64,000 bases of DNA, taken from positions 17,856,162 to 17,920,161 of the forward strand of contig JAAALK010000287.1 of NCBI GenBank assembly GCA_019279435.1. Direction: 5' to 3'. The stretch is from Zizania palustris (Eukaryota; Streptophyta; Magnoliopsida; Poales; Poaceae). Below the pieces are notes generated by a model, which saw only the letters and a list, made by a program, of their open reading frames with translations, was not told where the DNA came from and made no database searches. Numbering within the stretch: position 1 is the stretch's first letter; every line of letters begins with the position of its first letter. Position numbers and translations under genes: made by a program. Below are positions 1 through 11,449 of this stretch, piece by piece.

Positions 1-621
1 TGATAAACTCATCACCTTACTATGATCAGGCCAATGGTCAGGCCGAGTCTAGTAATAAAACCGTGATTAAGCTCATTAAGAAGAAAATTGAAGAGTTTCC
101 TAAAAGGTGGCATGAAGTGCTTTTCGAGGCTATGGGCTTGTAGGATTGCCAAGCACGGTGCTACCAAGGTCAGTCCATATGAGTTGGTATATGGACAAGA
201 GGTCGTTCGACCTGTAGAGGTAGATCTTGGCTCCTTAAGGGTGTTAAAGAAAGACGGCTTATCGGTCGACGAATATGAAACTCTTCTAAAAGATAATCTA
301 GAGGAAGTGACCGATAAGAGACTAAGGGCTTTAGAAGCCATAGAGGTAGACAAGAGGAGGGTAGCTAAAGACTACAATAAGAAGGTTAAACCAAAATCGT
401 TTCAAGTAGGAGATTTGGTTTGGAAGACGATTTTACCCTTAGGCACGAAGAGTCCCAAATTTGGTAAATGGTCACCTAGTTGGGAAGGTCCTTTTAAGAT
501 AGCCGAAATCGCTCCTGGCAATGCATACGTGTTGGAATCTCTGCAAGGAGGGCGGTTTCGAAGAGCTTTGAATGGTAGGTACTTGAAAAGGTATTTCCTA
601 AGCGTGTGGCAAACAGCGTGA
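1..621 (+). pseudogene. integrase C-terminal part (catalytic-core end plus GPF domain), frameshifted
   Basis: The first frame (from base 6) encodes the end of a retroviral-type integrase core, including the Q-A-N-G-Q-A-E segment with the catalytic glutamate. The frame is lost near bases 128-134, where GGCTTGTAG gives a stop. Homology resumes in the frame of 88..621 with R-I-A-K-H-G-A-T and S-P-Y-E-L-V-Y-G, then a W-E-G-P-F motif and a basic C-terminus ending at TGA 619..621. This is a -2 or +1 frameshift, so the fragment is non-functional as it stands. Integrase inserts the element cDNA into the host genome. The same C-terminal tail is encoded on the minus strand near 19611..19780. Confidence 0.8.
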
Positions 622-691
622 AAGGTGTCGAAAAGCCGAGATGGACGGTATCGTCTTCAGCTCGTTGTGCTTTTAGTTCATTCAGTTCACT

Positions 692-708
692 AAAAGGCAG
701 GGGTCATG
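692..708 (+). other. polypurine tract of the left Tat element
   Basis: The sequence AAAAGGCAGGGGTCATG lies directly before the TG that opens the LTR. It primes plus-strand DNA synthesis during reverse transcription. The same tract with one or two changes precedes the 3' LTR of the element at 17886..31738. Confidence 0.7.
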
Positions 709-1987
709 TGTTGATAGAAAAAATGGCATCAATGGCTGAGATTATCAAAATATCAATTTTGGTGATTTGGGCCAAAAATACACATGTCCGGGGTCAGGCC
801 AAATCCCTACAGGGCCGAAGGTCCATTGGGCTATGGGCTCCAAAAACCTCTGGCCAGCCCACGGCCTTCGACCAAGAAGCCTTCAGAGGCCCACGCCGCC
901 GAAGCTTCGGCCTAAGGAGTAGGCTTCGACGGGCCTGGCCGAAGCCCACTTCGGCAGAGACAGAGTTGGATACAATTCCGGCTAAGTTTTTATCTCTATC
1001 CAAGCCAAATTATAGCGGATTAGATCAGAAGTTTGGCCCCTATAAATAGAGATGCGAGGCCAGCTTAGAGGCCCATAACACAAATCAAACACAAAGCCCT
1101 AGCTTTGATCACATTTATTTATCTTTACTTTTCTGTACCACTTCGTGGGTTTGCCTGGAAGCCCTCCGCCGGCCACTTCGGAACAATGGTAATCCTTGTT
1201 ACTTCGCTTGTGAAGTATCTGTTCATCTACGTAATAGATTGCTATCGCCTTGTTACTTCGCCTGTGAAGTATCCGCTAATCTGCGTAACAGATTGCTACC
1301 TTCGCTACTAGTGCAACACTTAGCAGAATTTGGTCCTCAAGCCGAATTAGTACTTCAAATCTTCTCTGTTGCAGGTTTTCCACGTTCGGAGCTACTTCGT
1401 CGGAGGGGTCCAGGGATGAGAGATCGGTTTCGGAGGTTGCCATAACACCCTTTGGTGAGACTGCTGCTTCGACCGCATGCTTCGCCAGCACACTTCATTA
1501 CTACAGGCTTCACCACGCTCGTACTCCGCTTTGGACGAAGTTACGCTCGCACGTTGTGCTTGAGTTTTGCTGTGTATTACTGTATCGGAGACTTCACACC
1601 AAACCCCACCGTTCGGAGGTGATCGTCGCGTCCCGATCCGTTCGGAGTTCATCTTCGACCAGATCAGTCCGAACGCCCAAGGTACCCTTCGGCGGGACAC
1701 TTCGCACCAGATGCCGAAGGTATACTTCGGCGACCCCCTTCGCACCATACTTCGAAACAGACAAGCTCCGACCGGTTTGCTGATTTTATTCTGTTTATTA
1801 TATTTCTTTTGGCTAATTGGATTATTTTGTGTGATCTGATTGTCTGGCGACTCCACCCCCTTACCACGGCTAAGGGTAGTCAGAACGCGACGTCGGTGTT
1901 GTGTTACGCTTAGGCCTGTCCTTAAGTATCCACACACTTTTAGATCGTCGAACTGACCCAAGTGCGGGGGCACGTTTTCGTGCAACA
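709..1987 (+). repeat. 3' LTR of the left Tat element (1279 bp)
   Basis: It begins TGTTGATAG and ends GTGCAACA, the same termini as the two 1.63-kb LTRs at 17886 and 30105 in opposite orientation. It contains a TATA box (1041) and the tract TGGCGACTCCACCCCC near 1845. It is about 350 bp shorter than the other family LTRs, largely because it lacks their 59-bp tandem repeats in U3. Short ORFs inside it are incidental. Confidence 0.85.
1041..1048 (+). promoter_or_regulatory. TATA box of the Tat LTR promoter
   Basis: TATAAATA is preceded by GGCCCC and followed after about 30 bases by the presumed start of the R region. The same box lies at the equivalent point of the related LTRs (minus strand, 31198..31205). 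Confidence 0.6.
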
Positions 1988-4830
1988 CTATGTATTTTTG
2001 TATTGGGACATAGCTTACTTTTTTTATTATATTAAACACCCATATTAACACTAAGGGCAGCTCCAATGAAAAGCACACAGAGGCGCTTAGAGGAAAAAAC
2101 CAGTTTTTTTCCTACCATGGATGCTTAACGCAGGAGCCTGCTGCTTACTGTAGCATCGGGTGCTGATGAGTGCTAATTAAGATAATTTTAACCATGCATG
2201 GCTAGTCAAGTAAGTGTAACAACAAATTAACTAACAAATATAACAGTACTAGATATCTTTGTATTGGAACATAAGACTCTTAACAAGGATGCTTAATTTT
2301 TTTCTTATGCTAAGCACCTACATTAACACTAAGCATTGGAGATGATCTGGAGACGGAGATGACATAAGTCAATTAAATCACAAAATGATTCATGGGAACA
2401 CACTGCAAAACACTGAAAAAATGATTTACGCCTCCTTTCAAATAATGTGTTGCTGGCAGTGTTGAGAATGATTCGGATGGTTTTTTATTTATCAGGATAT
2501 TTTTGGAAATAGAAGTTGAAAGTTTTAGAAGCGAGAATAGATTCAATCTATATTAACGATTTTTTAAAAGCTGTTCAAACCTAGTTTCAAAAAAAATATT
2601 AGATTGGAGTTATTGATGGACTGAACATATTTAGCTTAGCAATCTACTTTTTACTCCTTAAAAAAATTAAATCACTTTATTTACCGTATAAACTCTATCT
2701 AAAGTAACTATCGAAGTACCAAACGCTTGAAAACATTCCGAAAACTATCCGGGGGATTTTGTAGGATACCGGGAGGTTAAGGCTTACATCTTGATCCTAG
2801 CACTATCAGGCTCCACATGAAATTGTTTGATTATGCTGAAATTACTGAATGGACATCAACTTTGGAAGACCAAAATTTTTAGCGCATGAATTAACATCCG
2901 TGAGAGCGCCGCATCCAGCTTCCAGGAGTCCTGCAGGTCGCGCACTCACGGGGGCAGAGTCATGGCGTCGGCGCCTCGTCGTCGTCTCGCTGACTCGCCT
3001 CAGCGGCTTCAGCCCCTTCTCATTCAGTACCACGTGAATCTCGTGTTAATATTTACAAAGACTCCCGCTATACACATGAGTGAGAAAGCTGACTTTCACA
3101 CGACTGCTATACATACAAAAGTAGTGTCGTTTGCGGCATTGGGTCGTTTGAGAGTCGGCTTGTTTAGTCGTGTGTATAACATTTTCAATTTACAAATTCT
3201 AAATAAATCTTATACAGTACAAGAGGTCGGTGCAAACATTTAGTTCAACCTTACTAGTATAATTGAGTATAAGTGGAGAATTACTAATTTATATAGTGAG
3301 ATTATCTTTACTCTACAAAGTTACGTGTGAGACAGAGAAAAAAAACTCTACGTAATAACTCGTTGAGACCGAGGCTAAGGGTAATACTGTTTACTAACAT
3401 GTTTAAATTTTATATGCTAATCGCTGAAGTAACAATTCCATATTGATTTGAATCCATCCGTATACTCTCATCTATACGTCCCGCTTCCCCTATCTCATAA
3501 CCACAATTTGACAGCATAAGCGATAAAGAAGACAAAATAATTCTCTGTTAATTTATTTCATTCAGGAATTTATTCTGCAAGTTGCTAGTGTCTAATTCTT
3601 CAGCAGCCCAAGCAGGTTCTTCCTTTTTTTTGCAACTCTGCTTTGTGGCTCTTGGAAAGGAGAAAAATTAGAGCATTTTCACCGGATTTTAACTGATTTA
3701 TGTAAAATACGCGTAAAATCCTTGTGTTCCAGGAACCCTTAGATTTGAGCCAATCACCCCATTGCTTGTAGAGCTCCTCAAGTAATTATTATTAATTTGA
3801 TTTGCATTATGTGTATGTGCTATGTGGTAGATATGTGACAGAATGGTCACATGCAAGTAGCTGCAGCACAAGTGTATGCAGTGCGAGTGTAGCAGCTTTG
3901 CCAATTAAACCAACGCAAGGAGCAGCAGCTGCCAATCCATAAGTGCCTGGTCCAAATTGCTCTTTCCTTAGCATCAAGAGTTGAAGTTGAGTTGAGATGG
4001 ACATGGAGAAATTTGAGTGATCTTTTGCTACCTTATTGACCATGGTTTGTGCTTTCTGTTTGGTTGACTTTATACTTCCACTTGTAACCAATCATTTTTT
4101 ATTTACAATATGAGGAATGAGGATATAGATTACGAAGATGGTAATATGGATTATACTGATGACAACGATAGCATATCGCTAATGGATGTATGAAGTAATG
4201 AACTAAATTTGTGAGATATGACTGCTTGAGATAGTGACTGCGAGTGCCTTGTGCACTTTGTTTTACCTTGCTATTCAAGTTCAAGCGGATGTTTATCGTT
4301 ATGATATAAAGTGGTATTATTAGTTGCTAAATTTTGGAAATGCTGATCAATTGTTTTAGAAAAAATATCTAGATATATCTCTGTTGATTTACAAAGCTCA
4401 GTTTAAGGGATTTTTATATTTCAATAAATATTGGTTATCATATTCATTAAAATTATAGTTGTATTAGTATCCGATGATATCGATCTCATTTATTAGAAAA
4501 ATGAAAACAAATATGATAAAGCTAGTCTGTGTTTCCAACTTTCACAGCCGTTCTGCACGCATTACCTGACAGAAAACTGCGAGAGCCTTGTATAGGAAGA
4601 GTGCTGCTACAATAAACTGCATACAAGCCGACACATCATATTAGAACGCTCATGGCAAATGTCTGGAGGGCTGAAGCCCGTAGTCACAACTCGCAACTTC
4701 AGATGTCTAGATAGCACACTCATGACACATTCAAGAGCAATTGTCCCCCAAAACAGTAAGAAGCACATAAAATATGAAATCCATCATGACGACCAAATCT
4801 TAAGTCACCAATCTCTGGTCTGTAGCAGAG
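1988..4830. other. intergenic DNA, no gene recognised
   Basis: This AT-rich stretch separates the left retrotransposon from the HSBP 3' end. I see no conserved protein. A short island of higher GC lies at about 2900-3040 and includes a CACGTG G-box near 3032. Two loosely matching direct copies of a motif built from TTTGTATTGG, AACATA and ATTAACACTAAG occur at about 1995-2055 and 2262-2335 and may be remains of a small DNA transposon. The last few hundred bases are probably the HSBP 3' UTR. Open frames at 3698..4091 show no recognisable domain. Confidence 0.5.
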
Positions 4831-6582
4831 TTATGTTGAGTCGGCGGGCTTTGCCTCGTCGGGCTTCTTGGTAGGCACCTCGGTACCCATCTCAGCTTTC
4901 AGGTCATTGACGCTTTGCTCCAGCTCATCAATCTTGGTTCCCATTTCATCTAGTGCAGTGCAGTTAAAGAAAACAGAGATGGTAGTAGACCAGGGGTATG
5001 AATGCAATGCAGCAATCAACTTATGCACAATTGCTCCGATTTGACAGCTTCAAAACAGATATGCATTTTGTCCATTTACAAGAAAGTAAATTGCACCGTG
5101 GGGTTTATTTTGTACAACTAGAGAAGTAGCTGAACAACTTGGGTCATCACAGAAGCAGTCCATAAAAGCATGAAAAATAATATATTTGCAATATTCAATA
5201 ACATAGGGCATTTCTGGCTCAGATTTGATGCCCCAAATGGCATGTTCTTTATGGATGATGGCTCATGTGTATAAATTTAAAAATCACTTCGAAAAAGTTA
5301 TATAAGTAATGCTGTCTTAGAAAGTTTCTGGAGAAATCATACTTTTTTCGTTAGTGCCAAGAATTATCTGCGGATCATCTAAGTCTTTTACCCTCAGAAA
5401 TGTGGCTTAGCCAGAGAAATGGAACCTCATAATTGAAATGAGGATAAAGGAGCTCCAATATTGTTCTTAACTGTCGGACATAAAACTAGAACATAAAAGA
5501 GAACATAAATAGAAATAAGAACAAAATCCCATTAAGTTGGTTAACAGGTACTGTAAATGTTCAGACAGGAACCAAGCCTACACCAATGGTATATGCTGTC
5601 AGTAGTCAGTACAGATATTTGGCTGTTGGCATGTTTATGTTTAACATAAAATTGTCAAAGAATACTAAGATTCCATCTATAAATCCCACAGAAACACACA
5701 ACATGACAGAATAATAAATAAATTTTGACATCAATAGTATCTGAAATGCATAATCGCATCAAATCATAATTCACAACAGCATAACACCTGATATTAGAAT
5801 GCAACAATATTCCCATGTTAACTATGCATTGACATAAGGTTAATAGTTCAACATGACAATGCTAATGCTCCACTTTCAGATTTTATCTCAAATGATTCCA
5901 AGAGAATAGAATGAACATAATGGCATTGAAGCCAATAAGGATATTCTTCGACACAATGTTCTGGGACATAGACTCGAACCTTGTTTGCTGAAATTCATCA
6001 TTATTTTTGTGAGTGCAAAATGGTTTAAATTCTTGAATACAGATGTTAATGGAAGCATATCTTAAGGAACTCACCATCTGGGTCAGAAGGTTTTGTACCT
6101 GAAATAGAAAGCTTGTAATCAGTAAAAATTACTTTATCCGGAATAAAGGGATATAAATATGGAGCAAAACATGACTTCTCAGCAGTAGAAAACCACTACA
6201 TAGCTTTACTATTAAAGTTCATCTTTTAAGTCATGGTTATGCCTAAGTTTTTCCATCATATTACTTCAACCTATCAACCTACAAATAGATGGTATTAAAA
6301 TCTGCAAGGTCAATAATTAAAACAGTGGGGTCATTCACACTACTGACAGTGAGTTTGACTGAATAAGTAAACAAGCCAATGGACTGCATAATGCATGCAT
6401 CTTCCTACAAAAATTTCTGTGTTATTCTCCTTTGTTCGGCTGATTGTTGTATTAAAAAGTAAAAGAAAAGATCGTTGATTGGAATGACACCTGCGATAAT
6501 GAATGATACATATAACATTAAAACTTACAAATGCTGTCATATCTGTTGGGTTCTGTGATGAGGGCTCTGAGTCCATACTGGC
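4831..6582 (-). CDS. HSBP: heat shock factor binding protein (HSBP), four coding exons
   Basis: Spliced coding exons on the minus strand are 6576..6529, 6098..6075, 5987..5945 and 4952..4831 (48+24+43+122 = 237 nt, 78 codons plus TAA). The exon holding the ATG begins at 6582, just after a TTGCAG acceptor, so an upstream 5'-UTR exon is expected. The protein opens M-D-S-E-P and has the family core D-M-T-A-F-V-Q-N-L-L, then Q-T-R-F-E-S-M-S and K-I-D-E-M-G-T-K-I-D-E-L-E. This is a short heptad-repeat coiled coil with an acidic and proline-rich tail; the length is typical of plant HSBPs. HSBPs bind the trimerisation coiled coil of heat shock factors in cytosol and nucleus and attenuate the heat response; maize EMP2 is the best-known grass member. 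Introns 1 and 2 are GT-AG, intron 3 is AT-AC. No break is seen in the coding exons. An LTR retrotransposon sits in the upstream intron. Confidence 0.85.
4953..5944 (-). other. U12-type AT-AC intron in HSBP
   Basis: On the minus strand the exon ends ...TCGAAGA and the intron starts ATATCCTTA, matching the U12 AT-AC donor consensus. It ends TTTCTTTAACTGCACTGCAC: a TTCCTTAAC-like branch point with the branch A at 4964, 11 nt before the terminal AC. Joining at these points restores codon ATA (I) and the conserved S-K-I-D-E-M-G; no nearby GT-AG pair keeps this frame. The intron is 992 bp. Confidence 0.8.
5988..6074 (-). other. HSBP intron 2, GT-AG, 87 bp
   Basis: The donor GTGAGT follows codon ATG and the acceptor TTTCAG precedes CAAACAAGG. 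Frame and protein homology both support it. It is a minimal-size plant intron. Confidence 0.75.
6099..6528 (-). other. HSBP intron 1, GT-AG, 430 bp
   Basis: The donor GTAAGT lies after codon TTT (Phe16) and the acceptor TATTTCAG lies before GTACAAAAC. Splicing gives M-T-A-F-V-Q-N-L-L across the junction, as in other plant HSBPs. Confidence 0.8.
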
Positions 6583-6730
6583 CTGCAACAACAGATTCAC
6601 TGAATGACCTCACGATGTTATCATGCCAGAATGATTGCATATAAGTGAAAATAAATGACTTATACACGAGGCACCAATACATAAGGTATAAAGGTGTAAA
6701 ATGTAGCATAACATTATATTATAGATCATT

Positions 6731-7147
6731 TGTCAAGGGTGTCAAGCCCTCGGGACGCCGGACCCTGGCTACGGAGTTCATACCCGTGGTCCGTGGTCTC
6801 CGGCAAGGTTATACCCCTCTGCCGTAGACTTGGTAGAAATAAAGAGGAGACTAGATTGATAATCAAATTGCTTGCCTTCTTATGGTTCAGGTACAGCATA
6901 TATATATAGCCTACCCTCATGTCGTAACAAAAACCAACAGCTAATCTTATCCCTAAATTGTAGCAACTAATCTTAACTAACCTTATCTAATCTTAACTAA
7001 TCTTATCTCTTAATAGTAGTAACTATTCTTATCTCCTAACAGCCGGTAGTTGGCGGCCCCTCCCCGTGTGCGCGGCCTGCATGGCTAACCACCCGATGCA
7101 CGTCACGGGCCCGTCAGCGCCTACTATAGGTTTGGCCCCACATGACA
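6731..7147 (-). repeat. 3' LTR of the Reina-like element
   Basis: 417 bp, the partner of 11450..11866. It is preceded on the element strand by a polypurine tract (7148..7170, a run of G with GAGAGA). It includes the AT-rich CTAATCTTA repeats near 6940-7010. Confidence 0.85.
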
Positions 7148-7159
7148 TCTCTCCCCCCC

Positions 7160-8368
7160 CCTCAAGGGCCAACTTGTCCTCGAGCTGAAAATCGAAGTAC
7201 TTGGCGACGAATGTGTCAACATCTTCCCATGTAGCCGACACAGCCGACTCGCCCTTCTACTGGACCAACACCTGGCACACCCCACGAGCTAGGCGCATCT
7301 TGACCACGCTTTCAGGATCCGGTACGACCGCACCATGATGGAGAGCTGGTAGTGGTGGTGGTGCATTTGGTGGCGTGCCGTGAAATTTCTTGAGGAGACC
7401 GATGTGGAAAACCTCGTGTATCCGAGCCCGAGGAGGAAGGTCTAGGCGGACAACGACATCGTTGATGAGCTCGATGATGCGGTACGGCCCATAGAATCAT
7501 GGCTTGAGCTTGCCGAAGTTGGCCTGAGGCAGGGACGACACCGCACGCGGTACTTGATGTTACGATGGCCCCGGTCATAGTGGTGCTTCTGTACCGCCTG
7601 GGCTTGTTCGAGGCGGTGACAGATGTCGGCGAGGAACTCGTCCCGTTCTTCCATGGTCTTGGCCACGGCAGCCACCCGTGTCTCGTCGGCCTCATAGGAC
7701 CGGATGGACGGCGGATTGCGCCCATAGACGACACGGAACGGCGTGTCCCGTAGTGAAGCCTGGTAGGCGATGTTGAAGACGTACTCAGCCCATGGTAGCC
7801 ACTGCAACCATTGTTGTGGCCGATCTCCTGTAAGGCAGCGCAAATACATGATAATGACACGGTTGGCGGCCTCCGATTGGCCGTCCGACTGGGGATGGAA
7901 GGCCGTGGTCATGTGCAACTTGGTGCCTACCAAGCGCATGAGCTCTCGCTAGAACTTCGAGGTGAAGACTGGGTCGCGATCTGACACCATAGACTGGGGA
8001 ACACCGTGTAGACGAACGATGTCGGCGAAGAAGGCTTGCGCGACAGTCTCTGCGGAGTATGGATGTGCGAATGGAATGAAGTGGCAGTACTTGCTGAACC
8101 TGTCCACCACTGTCAGGATTACTGACTTGCCTCGGACGCATAGGAGCACCTCAACAAAGTCCAAGGCGATGTCCGTCCAGACGCCTTGCGATACTGGTAG
8201 AGGAAGGAGGCATGTCGGGTGCAACTGCTCTGACTTGTATCGCTGACAAGTGGCACATCCCCGCACAAAATCCTGCACAAGTTGTTTCATGTTAGGGAAG
8301 TGGAAATCACGCCGCAGCCGGTGCAACGTGCGCTGGACTCCCTCATGTCCTTCGTGTACAGCGGCCAT
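7160..8368 (-). pseudogene. Reina-like integrase with chromodomain remnant
   Basis: Reading down from 8368, there is a zinc-binding segment ending C-A-T-C-Q-R-Y-K, then the catalytic core with T-D-I-A-L-D-F (first Asp), S-D-R-D-P-V-F (second Asp) and G-Q-S-E-A-A-N-R (Glu). An in-frame TAG lies at 7949..7951. After it the core and the Y-G-R-N-P-P region continue to about 7442 and then decay. A T-W-E-D...F-Q-L-E-D-K-L segment (about 7160-7225) is the end of a chromodomain, which in chromoviruses directs integration. The frame is broken, so no functional product is expected. Confidence 0.75.
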
Positions 8369-8479
8369 GATCTCCAGTACTAAAGGAGACCCTGGTGGAA
8401 TATACAGCCGCCCGCCGTACTAGACCATGTCATCAATGATTGCCCACGACAGCCCCTTGGACCCTGCACGTACTTCATC

Positions 8480-9748
8480 CTAGAGGGCAACGAGGGCCGG
8501 ATCGGAGAGCTGGGCGTGGCAGTGGCGCGTGATGAAGTCAAACCGAGGAGCCGATAGAACCAGGATGCTCCCGTCGTCCGGTGTGTCCCGACGTGAGAGG
8601 GTGTCGGCCACCGCATTTGCCGAGCCAGGCTTGTACTCGACAGAAAAATCAAAGCCTAAGAGCTTCCCCACCCAATGGTGTTGGGGGATTGTCGCGAGCC
8701 TCTGGTCCAGCAGGTATTTGAGGTTGTAATGATCGGTCTTGACGAGGAATCGCTGGCCCCACAGGTACGGCCGCCAGTGCCGGATGGCGTGTACGAGGCC
8801 GATGAGCTCCCACTCATATGCGGCGAGGGCGTGGTGCCTTGGCGCTATCGGTCGGCTGAAGAAGGCGATTGGGTGGCCGTCCTATACCAATACCACCTCA
8901 AACCCATGGGATGAGGCATCGCATTGGACGACGAACATCTTGGTGAAGTTCGGCATGGTGAGCACCGAGGCAGAGGTGACTGCGGCTTTGAGGGCGGTGA
9001 AGGCCTCGGCAGCTGCCTCTGTCCAGGAGAAACCATCCTTCTTGAGGAGTGCGGTAAGAGGTGCAGCGATGATGCCGTAATTGTGGATGAACTTGCGGTA
9101 GTAGCTGGCCAACCCGAGGAAGCCACGTATCGCCCATGCCGAACGAGGTACTGACCAGTCTTGGACGGCCTGCACCTTAGCCGGGTCCATGGCAACACCT
9201 GCCTCGGAGATAACATGGCCGAGGTAGATGATAGAGGTGGCGCCGAAGTTGCACTTGGTGCGCTTGACGAAGAGCTTGTGGTGGCGCAGCTCGTGGAGGA
9301 CGGTGCGGAGGTGTCGAAGATGGTCCGCCCAAGACTTGTTGTAGATCAAAATGTCGTCAAAGAAAATCAGTACGAATCGACGAAGGAACGGCTGGAGTAC
9401 ATCATTCATGAGGGCCTGGAAGGTTGCCGGTGCGTTGCACAGTCCGAACGGCATGACGAGGAACTCGTATTGGCCGTCATGTGTGCAAAACACCGTCCTG
9501 TGAATGTCCTCCGGTCGCATGCGCACCTGGTGGTATCCCGAGCGTAGGTCTAGCTTGGTGAAGAATCGTGCACCGTGTAGTTCGTCCAATAACTCGTCCA
9601 CGACCGGGATCGGAAACGCGTCCTTGATTATGAACACGTTCAATGCGCGATAGTCGACGCAGAAACGCCATGAACTGTCCGGATTCTTGACGAGGAGCAC
9701 CGGAGAAAAGGCCGAGACACCACGGCAGACGGTGCCCTGCTCGGGCAT
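8480..9748 (-). pseudogene. Reina-like reverse transcriptase and RNase H
   Basis: The RT runs 9748..8882 with F-C-V-D-Y-R-A-L-N, K-L-D-L-R-S-G-Y-H-Q and the catalytic F-F-D-D-I-L-I-Y. RNase H starts at Q-C-D-A-S-S-H-G and ends with a D-T-L-S-R motif near 8590. A stop at 8879..8881 separates the two, and further damage lies around 8400. The enzyme would convert element RNA to DNA in virus-like particles. Confidence 0.8.
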
Positions 9749-9906
9749 GACGGTGCACTACCGCTCTAATTCATCCTTGTGGGTCGTCGGGTACCTATAC
9801 GGTCGTACTACCACCGGTGTTGCTCCAGGATTGAGGACGATGTGATGATCTCGTGTGCGTACTGGAGGTAGGCCCGTCGGCTCGGCGAAGTTGTCGGTGA
9901 AGGCCT

Positions 9907-10413
9907 TTAGTAATTCGTCGAGGAGGGAGTTGTCGACCGTGGTGGTGTGGAGGCTCGTCCGGATGGTGGAGGGACTCCCTGCCAGCAGACCGAACGGTCT
10001 CCCTGCTGGAATGTCATGGTCCGATCGGAGAAGTCCCAAATGATGGGTCCCAACATGGCCATCCATACTGTATCGAGGACCACATCAAATCCGGCTAGAT
10101 GCATGACGAAGAGATCGACGTAGAACTTTCGGCCGTCGATGATGACCGGTGCTTGTCGGAGGACACCCGGGCAGGAGACTTTCTCCCCGTTGGCCACCAT
10201 TGCCGTGAGGTGAGGGCTCACTTGGATGGACAACCCCGAGCTCAGTGCAGCAACCTCGCTGATAAAATTGTGGGTTGATCCGGTGTCGACGAGCACGATG
10301 ACGGATGTGTCGCCCAGCTCGACCTTGAGTTGCACTGTATTGCAGATGGGAATGCCTGCTACCACGTGCAAAGAGAAGACCAGTGCTTCTATGGCTGTCT
10401 CGGTAGTGTTCAC
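9907..10413 (-). pseudogene. Reina-like aspartic protease
   Basis: The active-site motif V-L-V-D-T-G-S-T-H-N-F-I-S is followed by the G-Y-D-like flap region typical of gypsy proteases (here A-G-F-D-V-V-L). It is joined upstream to the zinc knuckle and loses frame before the reverse transcriptase. The enzyme cleaves the Gag-Pol polyprotein. Confidence 0.75.
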
Positions 10414-10439
10414 AGCGTGGTCGGTGTCATCGAGTTCGA

Positions 10440-11447
10440 TGCCGCCAATGTAGAATAGTCTTTTGCAAACCCGTTTATGCCCCCTGGTGTACTTTTCGTC
10501 GCAGTTATAGCAAAGGTCGAGGCGACGACGTTCTTCCTGCTCCGTCGGGGAGAGTCTTTTGGTGGAGCGCCCTTCCCCTGAAGCCGCGGGTGTCGCCTTG
10601 TCCTTGTCCGTAGGCTAGGCCGGTGCCGTGGTTCGGGGCGGTGGGGTCGGCAGAAGGCCACGGCCCATGGTCTTGGCCGGTGTCCGAGTATGCTGCTCCC
10701 GGAGTTCCAGTTGTCGTGCCAAGCTCATGGCTGCTGCGAGCGACTGCGGGTTGTGGATTTGGACGTCGAGGCTGAGTGGCAGAAGGAGACCGCCCGTGAA
10801 CAGTTGCACACGCTGCTCTTCCGTGAGGGTACCGACGCGGGGCAGGAGTGCCTAAAACCGGTCCTGGTATTCCTCGACAGTGTTGGTGCGGCGACAGTCC
10901 GGAAGCTCAAAGAGGGGGGGCAGATCGCAGGGGTGGACCGTAGCACATGTTGAGTAGTTCCTTGAAGAAGCGGCGCCATGAAGGAGTACCCTCGTCCGTT
11001 TGGACTTGAATATACCACAATTGCGCCCCGCCCTCCAAGTTATATGACGCCATCCATACACTCCTCTTTCATGATCTGCTGTTGATGAAAGTAGCATTCA
11101 CAACGGTTGATGAAGATGAGAGGATCGGCCTTGCCATCGTACCGCGGAAAATCCATCTTCTGAAATCTTGGCGGCCGATCGTTGTGGTGTTCTCTTGTTG
11201 ATGCCTTGGTGCCCGAGACGGACGAGCAGGTCTCGGAGAGGGCGGCAATGGCCCTGGAGTTGGCCTTTGCCGTGGCCTGCAGGGCTTGGGCGGTAGCGAT
11301 GAGGGAGTCCACGGTGGTCTTGAGATCCCAGTCCCCCATGGCGGCGGCGCAGGACGTGGTGGATGATGACGCGGGTGAAGGCGGCGCGGCGGCTTGTGGT
11401 GGCGAAGGGGAGCGGCACGACGAGGAAGCCCTGGATCGTGATACCAT
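10440..11447 (-). pseudogene. Reina-like gag
   Basis: Gag begins about 11447 just inside the 5' LTR. It contains the capsid segment P-P-R-F-Q-K-M-D-F-P-R-Y-D-G and a C-Y-N-C-D-E-K-Y-x-R-G-H-K zinc knuckle near 10470-10520. The frame breaks near 11040 and again before the knuckle. Gag forms the particle that packages element RNA. Confidence 0.7.
11430..11446 (-). other. primer-binding site of the Reina-like element
   Basis: TGGTATCACGATCCAGG lies three bases inside the 5' LTR and resembles the complement of the initiator methionine tRNA 3' end, with a few mismatches. Confidence 0.6.
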
Positions 11448-11449
11448 GT

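Larger units (their letters stand above)
1..1987 (+). mobile_element. Ty3/gypsy Tat-lineage LTR retrotransposon, 3' end only
   Basis: The window opens inside the integrase of an LTR retrotransposon and runs through its polypurine tract into a complete 3' LTR (709..1987). The 5' part lies outside the window, so the target-site duplication cannot be tested. The LTR termini, the polypurine tract and the integrase tail match the Tat-lineage element at 17886..31738, so the two belong to one family. The lineage assignment rests on that relative, which has a second, archaeal-like RNase H. The five bases after the element are CTATG. Confidence 0.85.

Noticed and set aside
3698..4091. Minus-strand frames downstream of HSBP that could be a gene fragment
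   Set aside because: No family signature and no splice-consistent extension was visible; left as intergenic.
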